DNA of 64,000 nt, taken from assembly GCF_021147775.1 (NCBI RefSeq), contig NZ_JAGTPK010000009.1, positions 1 to 64,000 of the forward strand. The letters run 5' to 3'. This DNA is from Pseudomonas californiensis. GTDB lineage: Bacteria; Pseudomonadota; Gammaproteobacteria; Pseudomonadales; Pseudomonadaceae. The stretch's first letter is position 1; the number at the start of each line of letters is the position of its first letter. Below the pieces are notes generated by a model. It was not told where the DNA came from and did no database searches. It was given only the letters and a program-made list of their open reading frames with translations. The position numbers and the translations under genes were made by a program. Below, one piece after another: positions 1 through 8,650 of the stretch.

Positions 1-78
1 TCCGTCGATGGATTTTCGAAAGTCCACAGGTTTGGGGTAGAGGTACACTTTTTCGACTTTGGCGTCGGGTCGCATCAT
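1..78 (-). CDS. tnpB: IS66 accessory protein TnpB (Orf2), N-terminal fragment
   Basis: This is the first 26 codons of a gene cut by the window edge. The peptide begins MMRPDAKVEKVYLYPKPVDF and continues RKSIDG. The VYLYPKPVDFRKSIDG stretch is characteristic of IS66 Orf2/TnpB, a small accessory protein needed with TnpC for transposition. An AGGAG lies about 10 bases upstream of the ATG at 78. The large transposase gene tnpC would be expected further left, outside the window. Confidence 0.85.
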   Translation of the reverse strand, partial: MMRPDAKVEKVYLYPKPVDFRKSIDG

Positions 79-162
79 GATCGATGGGCTCCTGAGAGAA
101 TCGGGAGCCCAGCATCTGGCATTAGCTTAGTGCTTTGAATGTGGGGTTAATGGAGCGGTTAC
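1..162 (-). mobile_element. IS66-family insertion sequence, left end (partial)
   Basis: The outer boundary is placed at 162. Read on the minus strand from there the sequence starts GTAACCGCTCC, and IS66-family terminal repeats usually begin with GTAA. About 84 bp separate this end from the tnpB start at 78, so there is no room for the usual upstream tnpA gene. The element continues beyond the left edge, so the other end and the 8-bp target duplication cannot be checked. The family assignment rests mainly on the TnpB N-terminus; the exact end is inferred. Confidence 0.7.
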
Positions 163-768
163 AATTGATAGATGAACTGTCTCTCGAAAAATCCTGATCT
201 AAAAAAGCTTCAAACGTTTCAAATAGTGGATTTGGGTCAAAAGCCATTTTCGATCACCGACGCCAGGAATTGAGACTTCCAGTTCTGATAGTTACTGGAA
301 GTTTGAGCCCTGCTCAAAGATAAAGTGATAGGGAGGTCAACGATGGTATAGCTGGAAAGCAGCTGTGGCAACACCCAAGCAAGCACGAATTATAATGCGA
401 AAAAAATTGACTTATACTTCGCAGAGTTATAAGCAACACCAATAAAAATAAATAAGATAATATTGCCAGTCATTAACCAAATATTGCCAAATTTTAATTT
501 AATGGTAATTGGTAAAGTGCCAACCCTTTCTAATACTGCATTAATACCTTGATATTGGCGGAGCGATCAGCCTTTGTGACGCAGTCTCGTTTTAATTGAA
601 AAGTATACTTGGTGTGACAAAGTCTCTGAATTTTTATAAACGCACGACCTCCCCGAAATCCGGGGGGATGGACACACCAGCGATTTCCGACATCTCACAT
701 TTTTTGCAAATCCAGACAATTTCTGGAAATTATTTAGACGATTTTCGTGATTTTTTCGTAGGAGAACC
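163..768. other. AT-rich non-coding stretch next to the IS end
   Basis: No convincing gene is visible here. The stretch is clearly more AT-rich than the rest of the window, especially 380-560, with long A/T runs. A short perfect hairpin, CCCCGAAATCCGGGG, lies near 652-666. I searched for a hrp box (GGAACC, about 16 bases, CCAC) and saw none. The base composition together with the adjacent IS suggests horizontally acquired or decayed DNA. Confidence 0.5.
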
Positions 769-963
769 GTGAATGATCAGCACCAAGTCTCTCCAATTGC
801 GCAAAATCCGAGATGCTTACCAAGTCCCACAAATGCTGCAAATGCCTCTACAGCCCCCGCTGTGAGTGCTCTTGACCAGAATGCGGGCCAGGAAGCGGAA
901 CCGCGAAGTCTCAAAGTTTCGTTAGCACTCCCGACGACGCCACCTGAACAAAAACCAAATTAA
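769..963 (+). CDS. Possible small hypothetical ORF (64 codons, GTG start)
   Basis: The frame opens with GTG at 769 and ends at 963. The peptide is rich in Ala, Pro, Ser, Asn and Gln and has no recognisable domain. An AGGAG at 760-764 is only 4 bases from this GTG but 8 bases from an overlapping ATG at 773. That second frame encodes a 30-residue basic peptide (MISTKSLQLRKIRDAYQ...) ending at 865, so the spacing favours it. Neither product is recognised. This could be the 5' remnant of a decayed gene, with the two frames joined by an old frameshift. Confidence 0.2.
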   Translation: MNDQHQVSPIAQNPRCLPSPTNAANASTAPAVSALDQNAGQEAEPRSLKVSLALPTTPPEQKPN

Positions 964-1261
964 ATCAGATAGATAGGCGAACTATCTTAAAATTCCAGGC
1001 TCTTCATTTCGTCGAAAATCGGCCCATGGCCGAATAGGATCAGCTTCCAAGACCCAGTGTTTACGGGGGTGAAGAGCTCTTCGGATGGGAAAGTCTCATC
1101 AAATCGCGACCGTCACATCTAGGTACTGCTAGTGACATTGGACATTCCAGTGCGGCCTTCCAGATACTTAATTTAACATAATATACATTATGCGAACCGT
1201 CCTATACAGAGCTGAGGGGCTCTGGCGGTCACATTTGAAGCCAGTGCCCCGCAAACTGCTG
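964..1261. other. Intergenic stretch with no recognisable gene
   Basis: No frame here has coding character. Just after the small ORF, GATAGATAGGCGAACTATC (968-986) forms a short imperfect dyad. Nothing else stands out. Confidence 0.4.
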
Positions 1262-1741
1262 CTATGAGAATGACGATACATTCTCCGAACCAAAATCCCC
1301 GCCTCTAAGAATAGGCTCAAGAAAAATCTGATACTCCTGCCACGTACTGAAAATTTGAATCTCAGCCCCTGGAGCATCTTGAACTCCTGTCAGCTTGACC
1401 AAAAAAACGCCACCACCTTCGTTCAAAATCTGACGCGCTTTTGCGCCTGCAGAATGGCGAAAGATTACGTAACTGAGGGATGCCAAGCCTAAAACAGAAC
1501 CCTTTTGAGCGGCAGATGCTTTGAGCAAAGGATCCTCAGGCACGTCTGACAAAAGCAACATTAGTGCAGCCAAATGCTGACTATCATCATCAAAACCGCC
1601 TGCAATTTGTTCTCCGATTTTTAGAGCTTCAGCTGCACGAGCCTTTGGAATTTCATTTTGGTGTGCGAAGGACTCATAGGACGTCAGCAGAACTGAACCA
1701 ACGGTTGGAGGATGTTTTGGGTAGTGCTGGTTGATTTGCAT
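1262..1741 (-). CDS. Hypothetical protein (159 aa)
   Basis: A 159-residue protein beginning MQINQHYPKHPPTVG when read from the ATG at 1741. That ATG is preceded by AGGA at about 9 bases, whereas the longer frame to 1771 lacks a ribosome site. The N-terminal two thirds look alpha-helical and soluble, with an acidic patch (GFDDDSQH) followed by LAALMLLLSDVPEDPLL. There is no signal peptide or clear membrane segment. I do not recognise the family. It sits alone in the accessory edge between the IS66 end and a tandem repeat, so it may be strain-specific. Confidence 0.5.
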   Translation of the reverse strand: MQINQHYPKHPPTVGSVLLTSYESFAHQNEIPKARAAEALKIGEQIAGGFDDDSQHLAALMLLLSDVPEDPLLKASAAQKGSVLGLASLSYVIFRHSAGAKARQILNEGGGVFLVKLTGVQDAPGAEIQIFSTWQEYQIFLEPILRGGDFGSENVSSFS

Positions 1742-1833
1742 TATGAGATTCCTAGGGTTTTGATGATCCATTAGAGAGCTGAGATTTTACCGAATCTGCA
1801 GCAATGCTGGTCGGAAAAAGCTACCTGATGAGA

Positions 1834-1930
1834 GTTCTTCATCACGGCCGGCGCTGGGAGTTCTTCATCACCAGGCGATGCCTGGGAGTTGTTCATCACC
1901 AGGTGATGCTTGGGAGTTGTTCATCACACA
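1834..1930. repeat. Four imperfect 28-bp tandem repeats with internal dyads
   Basis: The units start at 1834 (26 bp), 1860 (28 bp), 1888 (28 bp) and 1916 (truncated), each opening GTTSTTCATCAC. Unit 2 contains the perfect dyad CCAGGCGATGCCTGG (1871-1885) and unit 3 contains CCAGGTGATGCTTGG. The differences between these two keep G-U pairs in RNA. The unit length is not a multiple of three, so this is not a coding repeat. The array ends about 14 bases before the start codon of the gene at 1944, in its leader. Confidence 0.8.
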
Positions 1931-1943
1931 CTGAGGAGGTTTT

Positions 1944-2192
1944 GTGAAAGACAGAAACTGGACAGAGTTGACGCAGGTTGAATGGCTGCTTGAAATGCAA
2001 ATAGCTCGATTTGCAGAGCTGATCAGTGCAGAGAGAAAACGGGAAATTCCCGACCAGGAAAAAATTGACACTTGGCTAAAAGCTCAGGCAAGTGCAGATG
2101 ATTTGCACAACCAGGTTAGTTTTATGAGCACAGAAAAAGTGGCTGAGCTGCTGGAGCATTTGAAGATCAAGAAGGATGAAGGTGGATTTTGA
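1944..2192 (+). CDS. Small hypothetical protein (82 aa)
   Basis: An 82-residue protein with a GTG start and a very strong ribosome site, GAGGAGGT at 1933-1940, directly after the tandem repeats. It is charged and apparently all-helical: MKDRNWTELTQVEWLLEMQ at the N-terminus, then a Lys/Glu-rich middle and an ELLEHLKIKKDEGGF tail. It has no signal peptide, Cys or membrane segment. The family is not recognised. GGCGAG and CTCGCC form a hairpin at 2271-2290 downstream, which could end its transcript. The strong Shine-Dalgarno and ordered helices argue that it is real. Confidence 0.5.
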   Translation: MKDRNWTELTQVEWLLEMQIARFAELISAERKREIPDQEKIDTWLKAQASADDLHNQVSFMSTEKVAELLEHLKIKKDEGGF

Positions 2193-2270
2193 GCACCCTC
2201 TCACCTATTGTGATCTTAATAACCACAAGTAATAACTATACTAAATGACTATTTAGTCGAGTTAACAGTC

Positions 2271-2290
2271 AGGCGAGCTCTCGCGCTCGC
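2271..2290 (+). terminator. Hairpin downstream of the 82-aa gene
   Basis: GGCGAG and CTCGCC arms with an 8-base loop lie about 80 bases after the stop codon at 2192. No T-run follows, so termination here is only a possibility. Confidence 0.3.
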
Positions 2291-2387
2291 CCCACTCCCT
2301 TGAGCTCCGTCATCAGAGCAGGTTGATTGCAACTTATATCTCGATAAGCGGCTGCCTTATTGACCAAATATCTATCTTGTTCGAGAC

Positions 2388-2416
2388 AAAAAAATGGAGA
2401 GCGCCGAGCGCTCCCC
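2388..2416 (-). terminator. Rho-independent terminator of the membrane-protein gene
   Basis: On the minus strand GGGGAGCGC (2416-2408), a 3-base loop and GCGCTCTCC (2404-2396) form a 9-bp stem with one G-T pair. It is followed by ATTTTTTTG (2395-2387). It lies 34 bases past the stop codon of the gene ending at 2450 and has all the features of an intrinsic terminator. Confidence 0.85.
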
Positions 2417-2449
2417 ATTTACTGCTTTTTATCGCCAGATCAATGTTTT

Positions 2450-3469
2450 TTAAACAGCAGCCACTACTTTAGCTGGTGGCTGAGTGCGACGACCCAGTAC
2501 ACCTGCTCCCGCAGCAACCAGGCCCGAGATCACCAGGGTGATCAACAGAATCCACGCGCCCTGGGAAACACGCTTGGCTGTAACTTCAGCGGCTTCACGT
2601 GCTTTTTGCTCTGCCTGAGCTTTCAACTCCTGGTACTTGGCGTAAGCCTGACGATAGCTGGCCTGCGCCTGATCAACGATCTGGTTGGCTTCAGCGTCGG
2701 TCTTGTTACCGCGAGCCTTGATCAGGTTGACCAGCGCCTGACGATCAGCTGCGTCCCATGCCTTGTCGCCCTTCTCTTTGATGCGATCCATCAGGCCGCC
2801 CAGTTGCTCATCGGCCTGCTGAGGATTGGAAGCGCTTTGCTTGGCGGTATTCTGTGCATCCTGCCCGGTTGCCTGAGCTTCTTGCTTGACGGTGTCAGGG
2901 TTCAGTTCAGCCTTGCCGGTCTGGCGCATGGCTGTTTCGATTTCGCCCTGAATATCGTTCAGGTTGAAATCAATGCCTTGTTCGCGCAGTTGGTCCTGAA
3001 TCTTGTTGCCCAATGCCGGTGCAACCTGAGCAATACCGCTGCCCAATGCAGACATGCCGCTGCCAGCCAGATTAAGGCCGCCACGAACAACACCTGTCAC
3101 TGCGCTGGATACCAGGTATACGGTGATCAACGATACGGTAGCCCAAACCAGCAAACCATGGAAGGCGCCTTCGCGCTGAGCCAGACGGCCTGCAGCCCAA
3201 CCACCCACAAACAGAGAAACTACAGAGCTGACAACCACCCAGATACCGGCTCCGGTGCCAATACCCGACATCGGATTGGCTTCCTGCATCGGATCAATAC
3301 TGGCCGTACCGATAGCAGTGCCCAAAACACTCAACAGCAATGAAACAACCATCGCCAGTACAACACCCGCTAAGATCGCACTCCAGGAAATACGTTTAAG
3401 CAGCGGTGCCACGGCATGGGTATCTTGATACACAGGGGCGCCCGGGGCGATACGGTCATCGCGAATCAT
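2450..3469 (-). CDS. Conserved membrane protein with a helical central domain
   Basis: A 339-residue inner-membrane protein. Hydrophobic segments lie at about 28-50 (ISWSAILAGVVLAMVVSLLL), 74-93, 103-130 and 310-330. Between the third and fourth is a long, charged, Gln/Ala-rich helical region (about 150-305). The N-terminal Gly-rich trio resembles the TIGR04086/PhnA-like membrane family common in Pseudomonas, but no biochemical role is established. The protein ends GRRTQPPAKVVAAV. It is transcribed alone, with its own intrinsic terminator just downstream. A stress or envelope function is only a guess. Confidence 0.65.
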   Translation of the reverse strand: MIRDDRIAPGAPVYQDTHAVAPLLKRISWSAILAGVVLAMVVSLLLSVLGTAIGTASIDPMQEANPMSGIGTGAGIWVVVSSVVSLFVGGWAAGRLAQREGAFHGLLVWATVSLITVYLVSSAVTGVVRGGLNLAGSGMSALGSGIAQVAPALGNKIQDQLREQGIDFNLNDIQGEIETAMRQTGKAELNPDTVKQEAQATGQDAQNTAKQSASNPQQADEQLGGLMDRIKEKGDKAWDAADRQALVNLIKARGNKTDAEANQIVDQAQASYRQAYAKYQELKAQAEQKAREAAEVTAKRVSQGAWILLITLVISGLVAAGAGVLGRRTQPPAKVVAAV

Positions 3470-4016
3470 AGTGGTAATCCTTCGAGTCAGTGGCAGAGAA
3501 CGCTAAACAGTTTTGGCGTACAAACCAATGACCCGGCACACACTCAGGAAGTTTAATTTATTTATTGATTTTCTTTATTTGGCCGAAAATATTTAAAACT
3601 TTCTTCGCCAACGGGACGTAATCAACCTCGTAGGCTCCAACTGTTCCCGCCTGTGCAGCAGACTGTTTTTATATTGTTCAACAGCCGAACAGGGACACTC
3701 AGTTGTCTGATGTCTGTTGTGGCAACACGCGATTGATTCTCAAAACAGATACAGTTAAAAAGCGAAATCGGCCATTATGCAAGTCCAGTTAATGGGGCGC
3801 GTGAACGCCGGAGAGCAGACGGCAAGTTCCGAGTTCCGTTTGGCTTCCTGCGTGTCAAGAATTGAGACGATAAGTATCCACAGTTCTGCGATTTATTGAA
3901 TCAGTCGGCATTGCGCACCGACAGATATGATTGAAAACACAATCAGAAGGTTATTTACCAGAACGCCAGTGACCCACAGAGTGAACACTGGCGTTGCATG
4001 CGAAACAAACTGGCCG
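3470..4016. other. Intergenic region between the membrane protein and the LOV kinase
   Basis: No gene is supported in these 547 bases. The right part holds a perfect 10-bp inverted repeat, AACGCCAGTG at 3962-3971 and CACTGGCGTT at 3986-3995, with a 14-base loop. It starts 21 bases past the stop codon of the kinase gene. It lacks a T-run but is well placed to protect or end the kinase mRNA. The left part, upstream of 3469, is AT-rich and presumably carries that gene's promoter. I could not assign -35/-10 boxes. Confidence 0.5.
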
Positions 4017-5621
4017 TCACGCGATACCGTTAGGCCCGTCCAATACCTGTCTGACCTTTCTGGCCAGGTCATTTGGCATACAGGGTTTGGAGACGACGTC
4101 AAACTCTGAACCGCCAATATCCGTGCGCTCGATCGAGCTTTCGGCATATCCCGTGGTCAACAATACCTTGATTTTGGGATAGCGACGTTTTACCTCGCGA
4201 GCCAGCATCACACCGTTCATGCCGCCAGGCATGATGAGATCAGTGAACAGCAAGTCGTAGCTGCAGCCCGACTCAAACTTCTTCAGCGCTTCACGCGCAT
4301 TCAGGACAATATCCGAAACATAGCCGTAGTCATCCAGAACCATTTTAGCCAGCTCGGCCACATCAGGTCTGTCTTCAACGATCAGAATCCGCTCGCTGCT
4401 ACCTGAACGCTTGTCTGGTGTCTGTGGGGATTCGGCTTTGGCCAGCCCAGCTTCGTCAACCGGGAAGTAAAGACGCAGCGTCGTGCCAACGCCCTCCTCC
4501 GTATAGATACGTGCCGCACCGCCTGACTGTTTGGCAAACCCGTACACCATAGAGAGGCCCAGGCCGGAACCCTTGCCCTCCTCCTTGGTGGTAAAGAATG
4601 GGTCCATTACGCGGTCTCTGATGCTGGCGGGCATGCCAATGCCGTTGTCAGTGACTGCGATGCTGACATAACGGCCAGGCAGCAGCCCGTCATAAGACAT
4701 ATTCGCAAGATCATCGACGATCAGATTCCGGGTCTCGATACAAACTTTCGGATCGGGCCGCCCAATCAACGCATCCCGCGCATTGATAAAAATGTTCAGT
4801 AACGCGACTTCCGCCTGAGTCGGATCGATTCGACAGTTCTTCAAATCGGGTTCGAGGTCGGTTTCAATGGCCACTTCAGAGCCGAACGTTCGCTCGATAA
4901 GTGGCTCGGTCGTTGAAATCAACCCGTTGAGATTGAGAACACGCCCGTGCAACTTCTGTTTACGTGCGAACGCCAGCAATTGTTTGGTCAGCGTACTGGC
5001 CCGATCAACAGCTGACTTGGCGTGATGAACACTGCGTTGTACGCGAGCCACATCAATAGTGGGCTTTTCAGCAGCACTGCCAATGAGGTCGATATAACCG
5101 CCCATGACCTGCAGTAGATTATTGAAGTCGTGGGCAATACCGCCCGTGAGTTGCCCCAGCGCTTCCATTTTCTGCGCTTGACGCAGCGCCTCTTCAGCGT
5201 CCCGTCGCCGGCTGATGTCCAACTGCGAAGCAAAAAAGTAAATCAGCTTGCCGTCGTCATTGAAGACGGGAGAGATGAAAAGCGCGTTCCAGAAAGAGGA
5301 ACCATCCTTGCGGTAGTTGAGGATTTCCGTGGAAATATCCGTACGGTCTTTTATCGCGGTGCGAATGCTTTGCACGACGGATCTGTCTGTATCAGGCCCC
5401 TGAAGGAATCGACAATTGGAGCCAATGATGTCGTCCGCGCTATAGCCGGTCATTTCCAGAAACGCACGATTGGCGAAAATAATAGGATTGTCCGGGCTAT
5501 TGGGGTCGGTGACGATCATGGGCATGCGTGTCGTTTCAACCGCCGCGAAGAAAATATCCTTGCCCCGATGGGAGATAGTTCCACTGGCCTCGTTATCGAC
5601 ACGTGTTTTATTTTCCGACAC
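4017..5621 (-). CDS. LOV-domain blue-light hybrid histidine kinase (534 aa)
   Basis: Blue-light photoreceptor kinase. A LOV/PAS domain (about 20-140) carries GSNCRFLQG, where Cys70 forms the covalent flavin adduct. Next come an HWE/HisKA-type region with His164 in GGIAHDFNN, an HATPase_c domain (N-box FINARDAL about 279-286, DNGIGM about 325-330, [11 protein letters not shown] about 351) and a C-terminal receiver domain with Asp461 in [11 protein letters not shown]. The GTG at 5621 is chosen because TTGAGGG lies 8 bases upstream and gives 534 residues, the length of the characterised P. syringae LOV-HK. It is transcribed alone. In P. syringae this protein modulates motility, attachment and virulence in response to light, from family knowledge. 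No separate response-regulator or bacteriophytochrome gene is adjacent. Confidence 0.93.
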   Translation of the reverse strand: MSENKTRVDNEASGTISHRGKDIFFAAVETTRMPMIVTDPNSPDNPIIFANRAFLEMTGYSADDIIGSNCRFLQGPDTDRSVVQSIRTAIKDRTDISTEILNYRKDGSSFWNALFISPVFNDDGKLIYFFASQLDISRRRDAEEALRQAQKMEALGQLTGGIAHDFNNLLQVMGGYIDLIGSAAEKPTIDVARVQRSVHHAKSAVDRASTLTKQLLAFARKQKLHGRVLNLNGLISTTEPLIERTFGSEVAIETDLEPDLKNCRIDPTQAEVALLNIFINARDALIGRPDPKVCIETRNLIVDDLANMSYDGLLPGRYVSIAVTDNGIGMPASIRDRVMDPFFTTKEEGKGSGLGLSMVYGFAKQSGGAARIYTEEGVGTTLRLYFPVDEAGLAKAESPQTPDKRSGSSERILIVEDRPDVAELAKMVLDDYGYVSDIVLNAREALKKFESGCSYDLLFTDLIMPGGMNGVMLAREVKRRYPKIKVLLTTGYAESSIERTDIGGSEFDVVSKPCMPNDLARKVRQVLDGPNGIA

Positions 5622-5744
5622 TCTACAACCCTCAAGAAAAGCGACTTCGTGAACAGGCACTCACACGCTTACGACTTCTTTACCCTTAAAATGGTTCTCG
5701 TCTCGCGAAAATAATGACTGCGGCTTCTGAAGCGTTGGCTGTCA

Positions 5745-7499
5745 TCACCCTCCTGAAAGAGTCTGGGCCATCCAAAGCGACTCATAGACACCGCCTTGGC
5801 GCCGCAATTGCGCTGGTGGGCCATCTTCTATGATGTGGCCGTTTTCCAGGACAACCACTCGATCAAACTGAGCAACTGTAGACAGCCTGTGTGCGACGAC
5901 CAATACCGTTCTACCTCGCATCAATTTAGCCAATGCGGCTTGAATCAGTGCTTCTGAATGAGAGTCCAGTGCGGACGTCGCTTCATCAAGGATCAAAACA
6001 GGCGCGTTCTTCAAGAATACCCTCGCAAGACCCAATCGCTGACGTTGCCCCCCTGACAGCATCACGCCCCGCTCGCCCACCCGGGTGTCGTAGCCTTCAG
6101 GCAAGGCCCGTATGAACTCGTCGCAGTATGCTTCTCGTGCAGCCTGAATAACGTCTTCACGATTGGCATCAGGCAGCCCGTAAGCAATGTTTTCGTAAAT
6201 ACTGCGATTGAAAAGCATGGGCTCTTGTGGCACGACGGCGATCTGCTTTCTCAGGCTGTCTTGACTGACGGCCCGAATATCATGGTCGTCAATCAGGATG
6301 ACACCGCCACTGACGTCGTCCAGTCGTTGCAAAAGGCTCAACAGTGTCGACTTGCCTGCGCCAGATGATCCGACGATACCGACTCGTTGCCCGGCTGGTA
6401 TTTCCAGGTTCAGGTGGGTAAACACTTGTCGCCCCTCGCTGTAACGGTAGGACACGTCAATCATGCGAATGGCACCGCGGCCGGGCTCAAACTCGACCTC
6501 GGCGTCCTTCAGCGCGTAAGGCTGAAGAATGATGCGCAGCGTTTCGGCAATCACGCCGACCTGCTGTGTTGTATCTACTAACGCAAGGGCAAGATCCCGC
6601 GAGCCATGCAGAATACGAAACGTAAGCGCGCTGACCATGACTACATCGCCCGCAGTAATCGTGCCGTCGCGCCAGAGCGTGACTGCCCACCCCAGCATGC
6701 CGCCAGCCATGACCGACAGGCAGATATCGTGCAGAACCCGAGCTTTCTCAAGGTAGATCCAGCTGCGTCGCTGCGCGCGCGCTTCAACCCCAATAGACTG
6801 CTCCAGCCGCTGGCGTTCGCGATCACGGGCGGAAAACGCCTTGATGGTCCAGATGTTGGACACAAGGTCGACGATCTCGCCGCCCACTCTCGCGGAGTGG
6901 GCCGCAAAGTCGACATGCTTGGCTCGTCCCCGCACACCGACCAGAATGATCAAGGCAGCTACCAGCAAGACGCACACAATCAGCGCAACCGACATGCTGA
7001 CCTTGACCGTGTAAAGCACAATGATCGCGCCGAGAAAATCGACGCAGGGCGGAATAATCTTCCAGGCCAACCCTCCATAAATTGAACCTGCCGCAGCACC
7101 TGCGGACGAGATCCGATTGGCGAGCGAGCCCGAGAAATGCTGCGTGAAATAGCGCATCGGGTGTCCGGTCAGATGATTGAACAGATCCACCCTCATATCC
7201 GCACAGCTGGCGACCATGGTCCGACATCCCAGCCAGCCGCCCAGCCGCCAGAACACGTTTTCGACGACAATCAACCCCAGAAACAGCCAGAACGGGAACC
7301 AGATGTGTTCGCTCAGGCGGTCGCCGACTGTCATCACATCAACCAGCATTTTCATGCCGTACTGCACTGCCACTGCACAACTGGCAGCACCGATGATCAA
7401 CAGGAGCATGACGCCGAAATGCCAAGGCCTCAAAAAAACATAACGGGTGAGAAAAGGTAATGCCTGTCCAGGCAACGATGCCTTGTGACGAGTTCGCAT
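5745..7499 (-). CDS. ABC exporter half-transporter (MsbA-like fusion)
   Basis: A 584-residue protein with an N-terminal six-helix transmembrane domain (about 25-300) fused to an ATPase. The ATPase shows Walker A GSSGAGKST, the Q-loop region VVPQEPMLF, signature LSGGQRQRLGLAR, Walker B VLILDEATSALD and H-loop AHRLST. Such half-transporters dimerise and export lipids, lipid-linked glycans or peptides. It is the last gene of a four-gene operon; its ATG lies 3 bases after the glycosidase stop codon and AGGAG lies upstream. Its neighbours are a glycosyltransferase and UDP-galactopyranose mutase, so a galactofuranose-containing glycolipid or glycan is the likely cargo (inference). No accessory peptidase domain is present. 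Confidence 0.88.
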   Translation of the reverse strand: MRTRHKASLPGQALPFLTRYVFLRPWHFGVMLLLIIGAASCAVAVQYGMKMLVDVMTVGDRLSEHIWFPFWLFLGLIVVENVFWRLGGWLGCRTMVASCADMRVDLFNHLTGHPMRYFTQHFSGSLANRISSAGAAAGSIYGGLAWKIIPPCVDFLGAIIVLYTVKVSMSVALIVCVLLVAALIILVGVRGRAKHVDFAAHSARVGGEIVDLVSNIWTIKAFSARDRERQRLEQSIGVEARAQRRSWIYLEKARVLHDICLSVMAGGMLGWAVTLWRDGTITAGDVVMVSALTFRILHGSRDLALALVDTTQQVGVIAETLRIILQPYALKDAEVEFEPGRGAIRMIDVSYRYSEGRQVFTHLNLEIPAGQRVGIVGSSGAGKSTLLSLLQRLDDVSGGVILIDDHDIRAVSQDSLRKQIAVVPQEPMLFNRSIYENIAYGLPDANREDVIQAAREAYCDEFIRALPEGYDTRVGERGVMLSGGQRQRLGLARVFLKNAPVLILDEATSALDSHSEALIQAALAKLMRGRTVLVVAHRLSTVAQFDRVVVLENGHIIEDGPPAQLRRQGGVYESLWMAQTLSGG

Positions 7500-7502
7500 G
7501 CG

Positions 7503-8648
7503 TCAAACACTCCTGTGTCCGATCTGTGCTTCCAGCCCCTGATGAATGAACGCGTCACATGATTCTCTGATCGCCGTCTGGAGGGGGTGAAAAGGCGCTC
7601 GCTGGCCCTCGCCGTCTGCATAGCCGAACAGACCGGTCGGGCAGTAACGCCCATCATCCCAGCCGGGATAGTCCAGAATCGGGTACCAGCAGATCCCCTG
7701 CACCGGTACACCCGCACGCATCGCCTGGCTGACCTGATCGGTTACATACCTGAACCAGGGCAAACGCTCTTCGTCCTCTGCGCCGGTTTCGGATATGAGG
7801 ATCGGTCTGCCGTAACGGGCATGCAGCTCTTTGAGCATGCTGTGAAATGGCCGGTACTCCCGCTCGCCCCTGTGTACCCGAGGGCCATTGAATACCCACT
7901 GGTTGTGCGGGTAGAAATTCACGCCAAGTATGTCGAGGTAATCAGGCCGACCTCCAAGCCCCGGCCACTGACGACCGCTGAGAAGATCCCAAGCCTCGAA
8001 CTGGGCCAGACGATACCCCTCCGCAGCATCGATCTCATCGCCTCGCGAGCCGGCCGGCACGACATTGATCAGCGGATCGGCCTGGACAAAGCGGGCTCGG
8101 GGCTCGATTTCGCGTATCGCATCTATCGCCGCAATACTTGCTCTGATCAACTGATGCTTGAGCTCCATCCCGCGATGTTCGCTCAATGGGTTGAAATAAC
8201 CGACATCTCCACCCGCCCAGCTCCAGAACGAGATTTCGTTGATGGGCGAGTAGAACGGCAGCGTTTCACCTTCTGCTTGCACGACCCTGGCAGCCGCCGC
8301 TGCAAACCGCGCGAATCGCTCGACAAACTCGGGGCGCCAGATGTCAATGTCGTCCGGGTAGCCGTAATGACACAGGTCCCAGATGACCTGCGTGCCCTGC
8401 CGCCGAGCAGCACGCAGCATGGGCAGGAAACTGCTCCAGTCATAAACGCCAGGGCGTGTTTCTATCAAGTGCCAACGCAAGCCATCGCGAACCGTATGGA
8501 TGCCAGAAGCAGCCATCGCGGCGAAGTCCTGCGCTGACCACCGGGCATGCCCGGTGGCCTCCAGCAAGTCGAGCCTTACACCGTCGCTGCGTCGATGGGT
8601 CGAGCACTCGAACCCACCGACGAAAAAGCTGTTGAACAGACGCTGCAT
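7503..8648 (-). CDS. GH-A clan glycoside hydrolase (GH1-like)
   Basis: A 381-residue TIM-barrel glycosidase. The likely acid/base Glu lies in YSPINEISFWSW and the nucleophile Glu in ILISETGAED, the two strand-end positions of clan GH-A retaining enzymes. It has no signal peptide, so it should act in the cytoplasm. ATG 8648 is preferred over the TTG at 8654 because AAGGAG sits 8 bases upstream. It starts 2 bases after the glf stop and is therefore translationally coupled. A cytoplasmic glycosidase between glf and an exporter is unusual. It might trim or recycle a galactofuranosyl or galactosyl conjugate, or work as a transglycosidase. The substrate cannot be read from sequence. Confidence 0.75.
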   Translation of the reverse strand: MQRLFNSFFVGGFECSTHRRSDGVRLDLLEATGHARWSAQDFAAMAASGIHTVRDGLRWHLIETRPGVYDWSSFLPMLRAARRQGTQVIWDLCHYGYPDDIDIWRPEFVERFARFAAAAARVVQAEGETLPFYSPINEISFWSWAGGDVGYFNPLSEHRGMELKHQLIRASIAAIDAIREIEPRARFVQADPLINVVPAGSRGDEIDAAEGYRLAQFEAWDLLSGRQWPGLGGRPDYLDILGVNFYPHNQWVFNGPRVHRGEREYRPFHSMLKELHARYGRPILISETGAEDEERLPWFRYVTDQVSQAMRAGVPVQGICWYPILDYPGWDDGRYCPTGLFGYADGEGQRAPFHPLQTAIRESCDAFIHQGLEAQIGHRSV

Positions 8649-8650
8649 GG

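Noticed and set aside
163..1260. A hrp-box promoter for an effector in the accessory edge
   Set aside because: No GGAACC with CCAC at 15-17 bases was found; a CCACAAA at about 818 has no partner.
1834..1930. A CRISPR array
   Set aside because: The repeats are contiguous without spacers and differ from unit to unit.
2360..3343. 327-codon open frame on the plus strand
   Set aside because: It lies opposite the membrane-protein gene, has no ribosome site and its Cys/Leu/Gln-rich translation looks like antisense of helical coding sequence.
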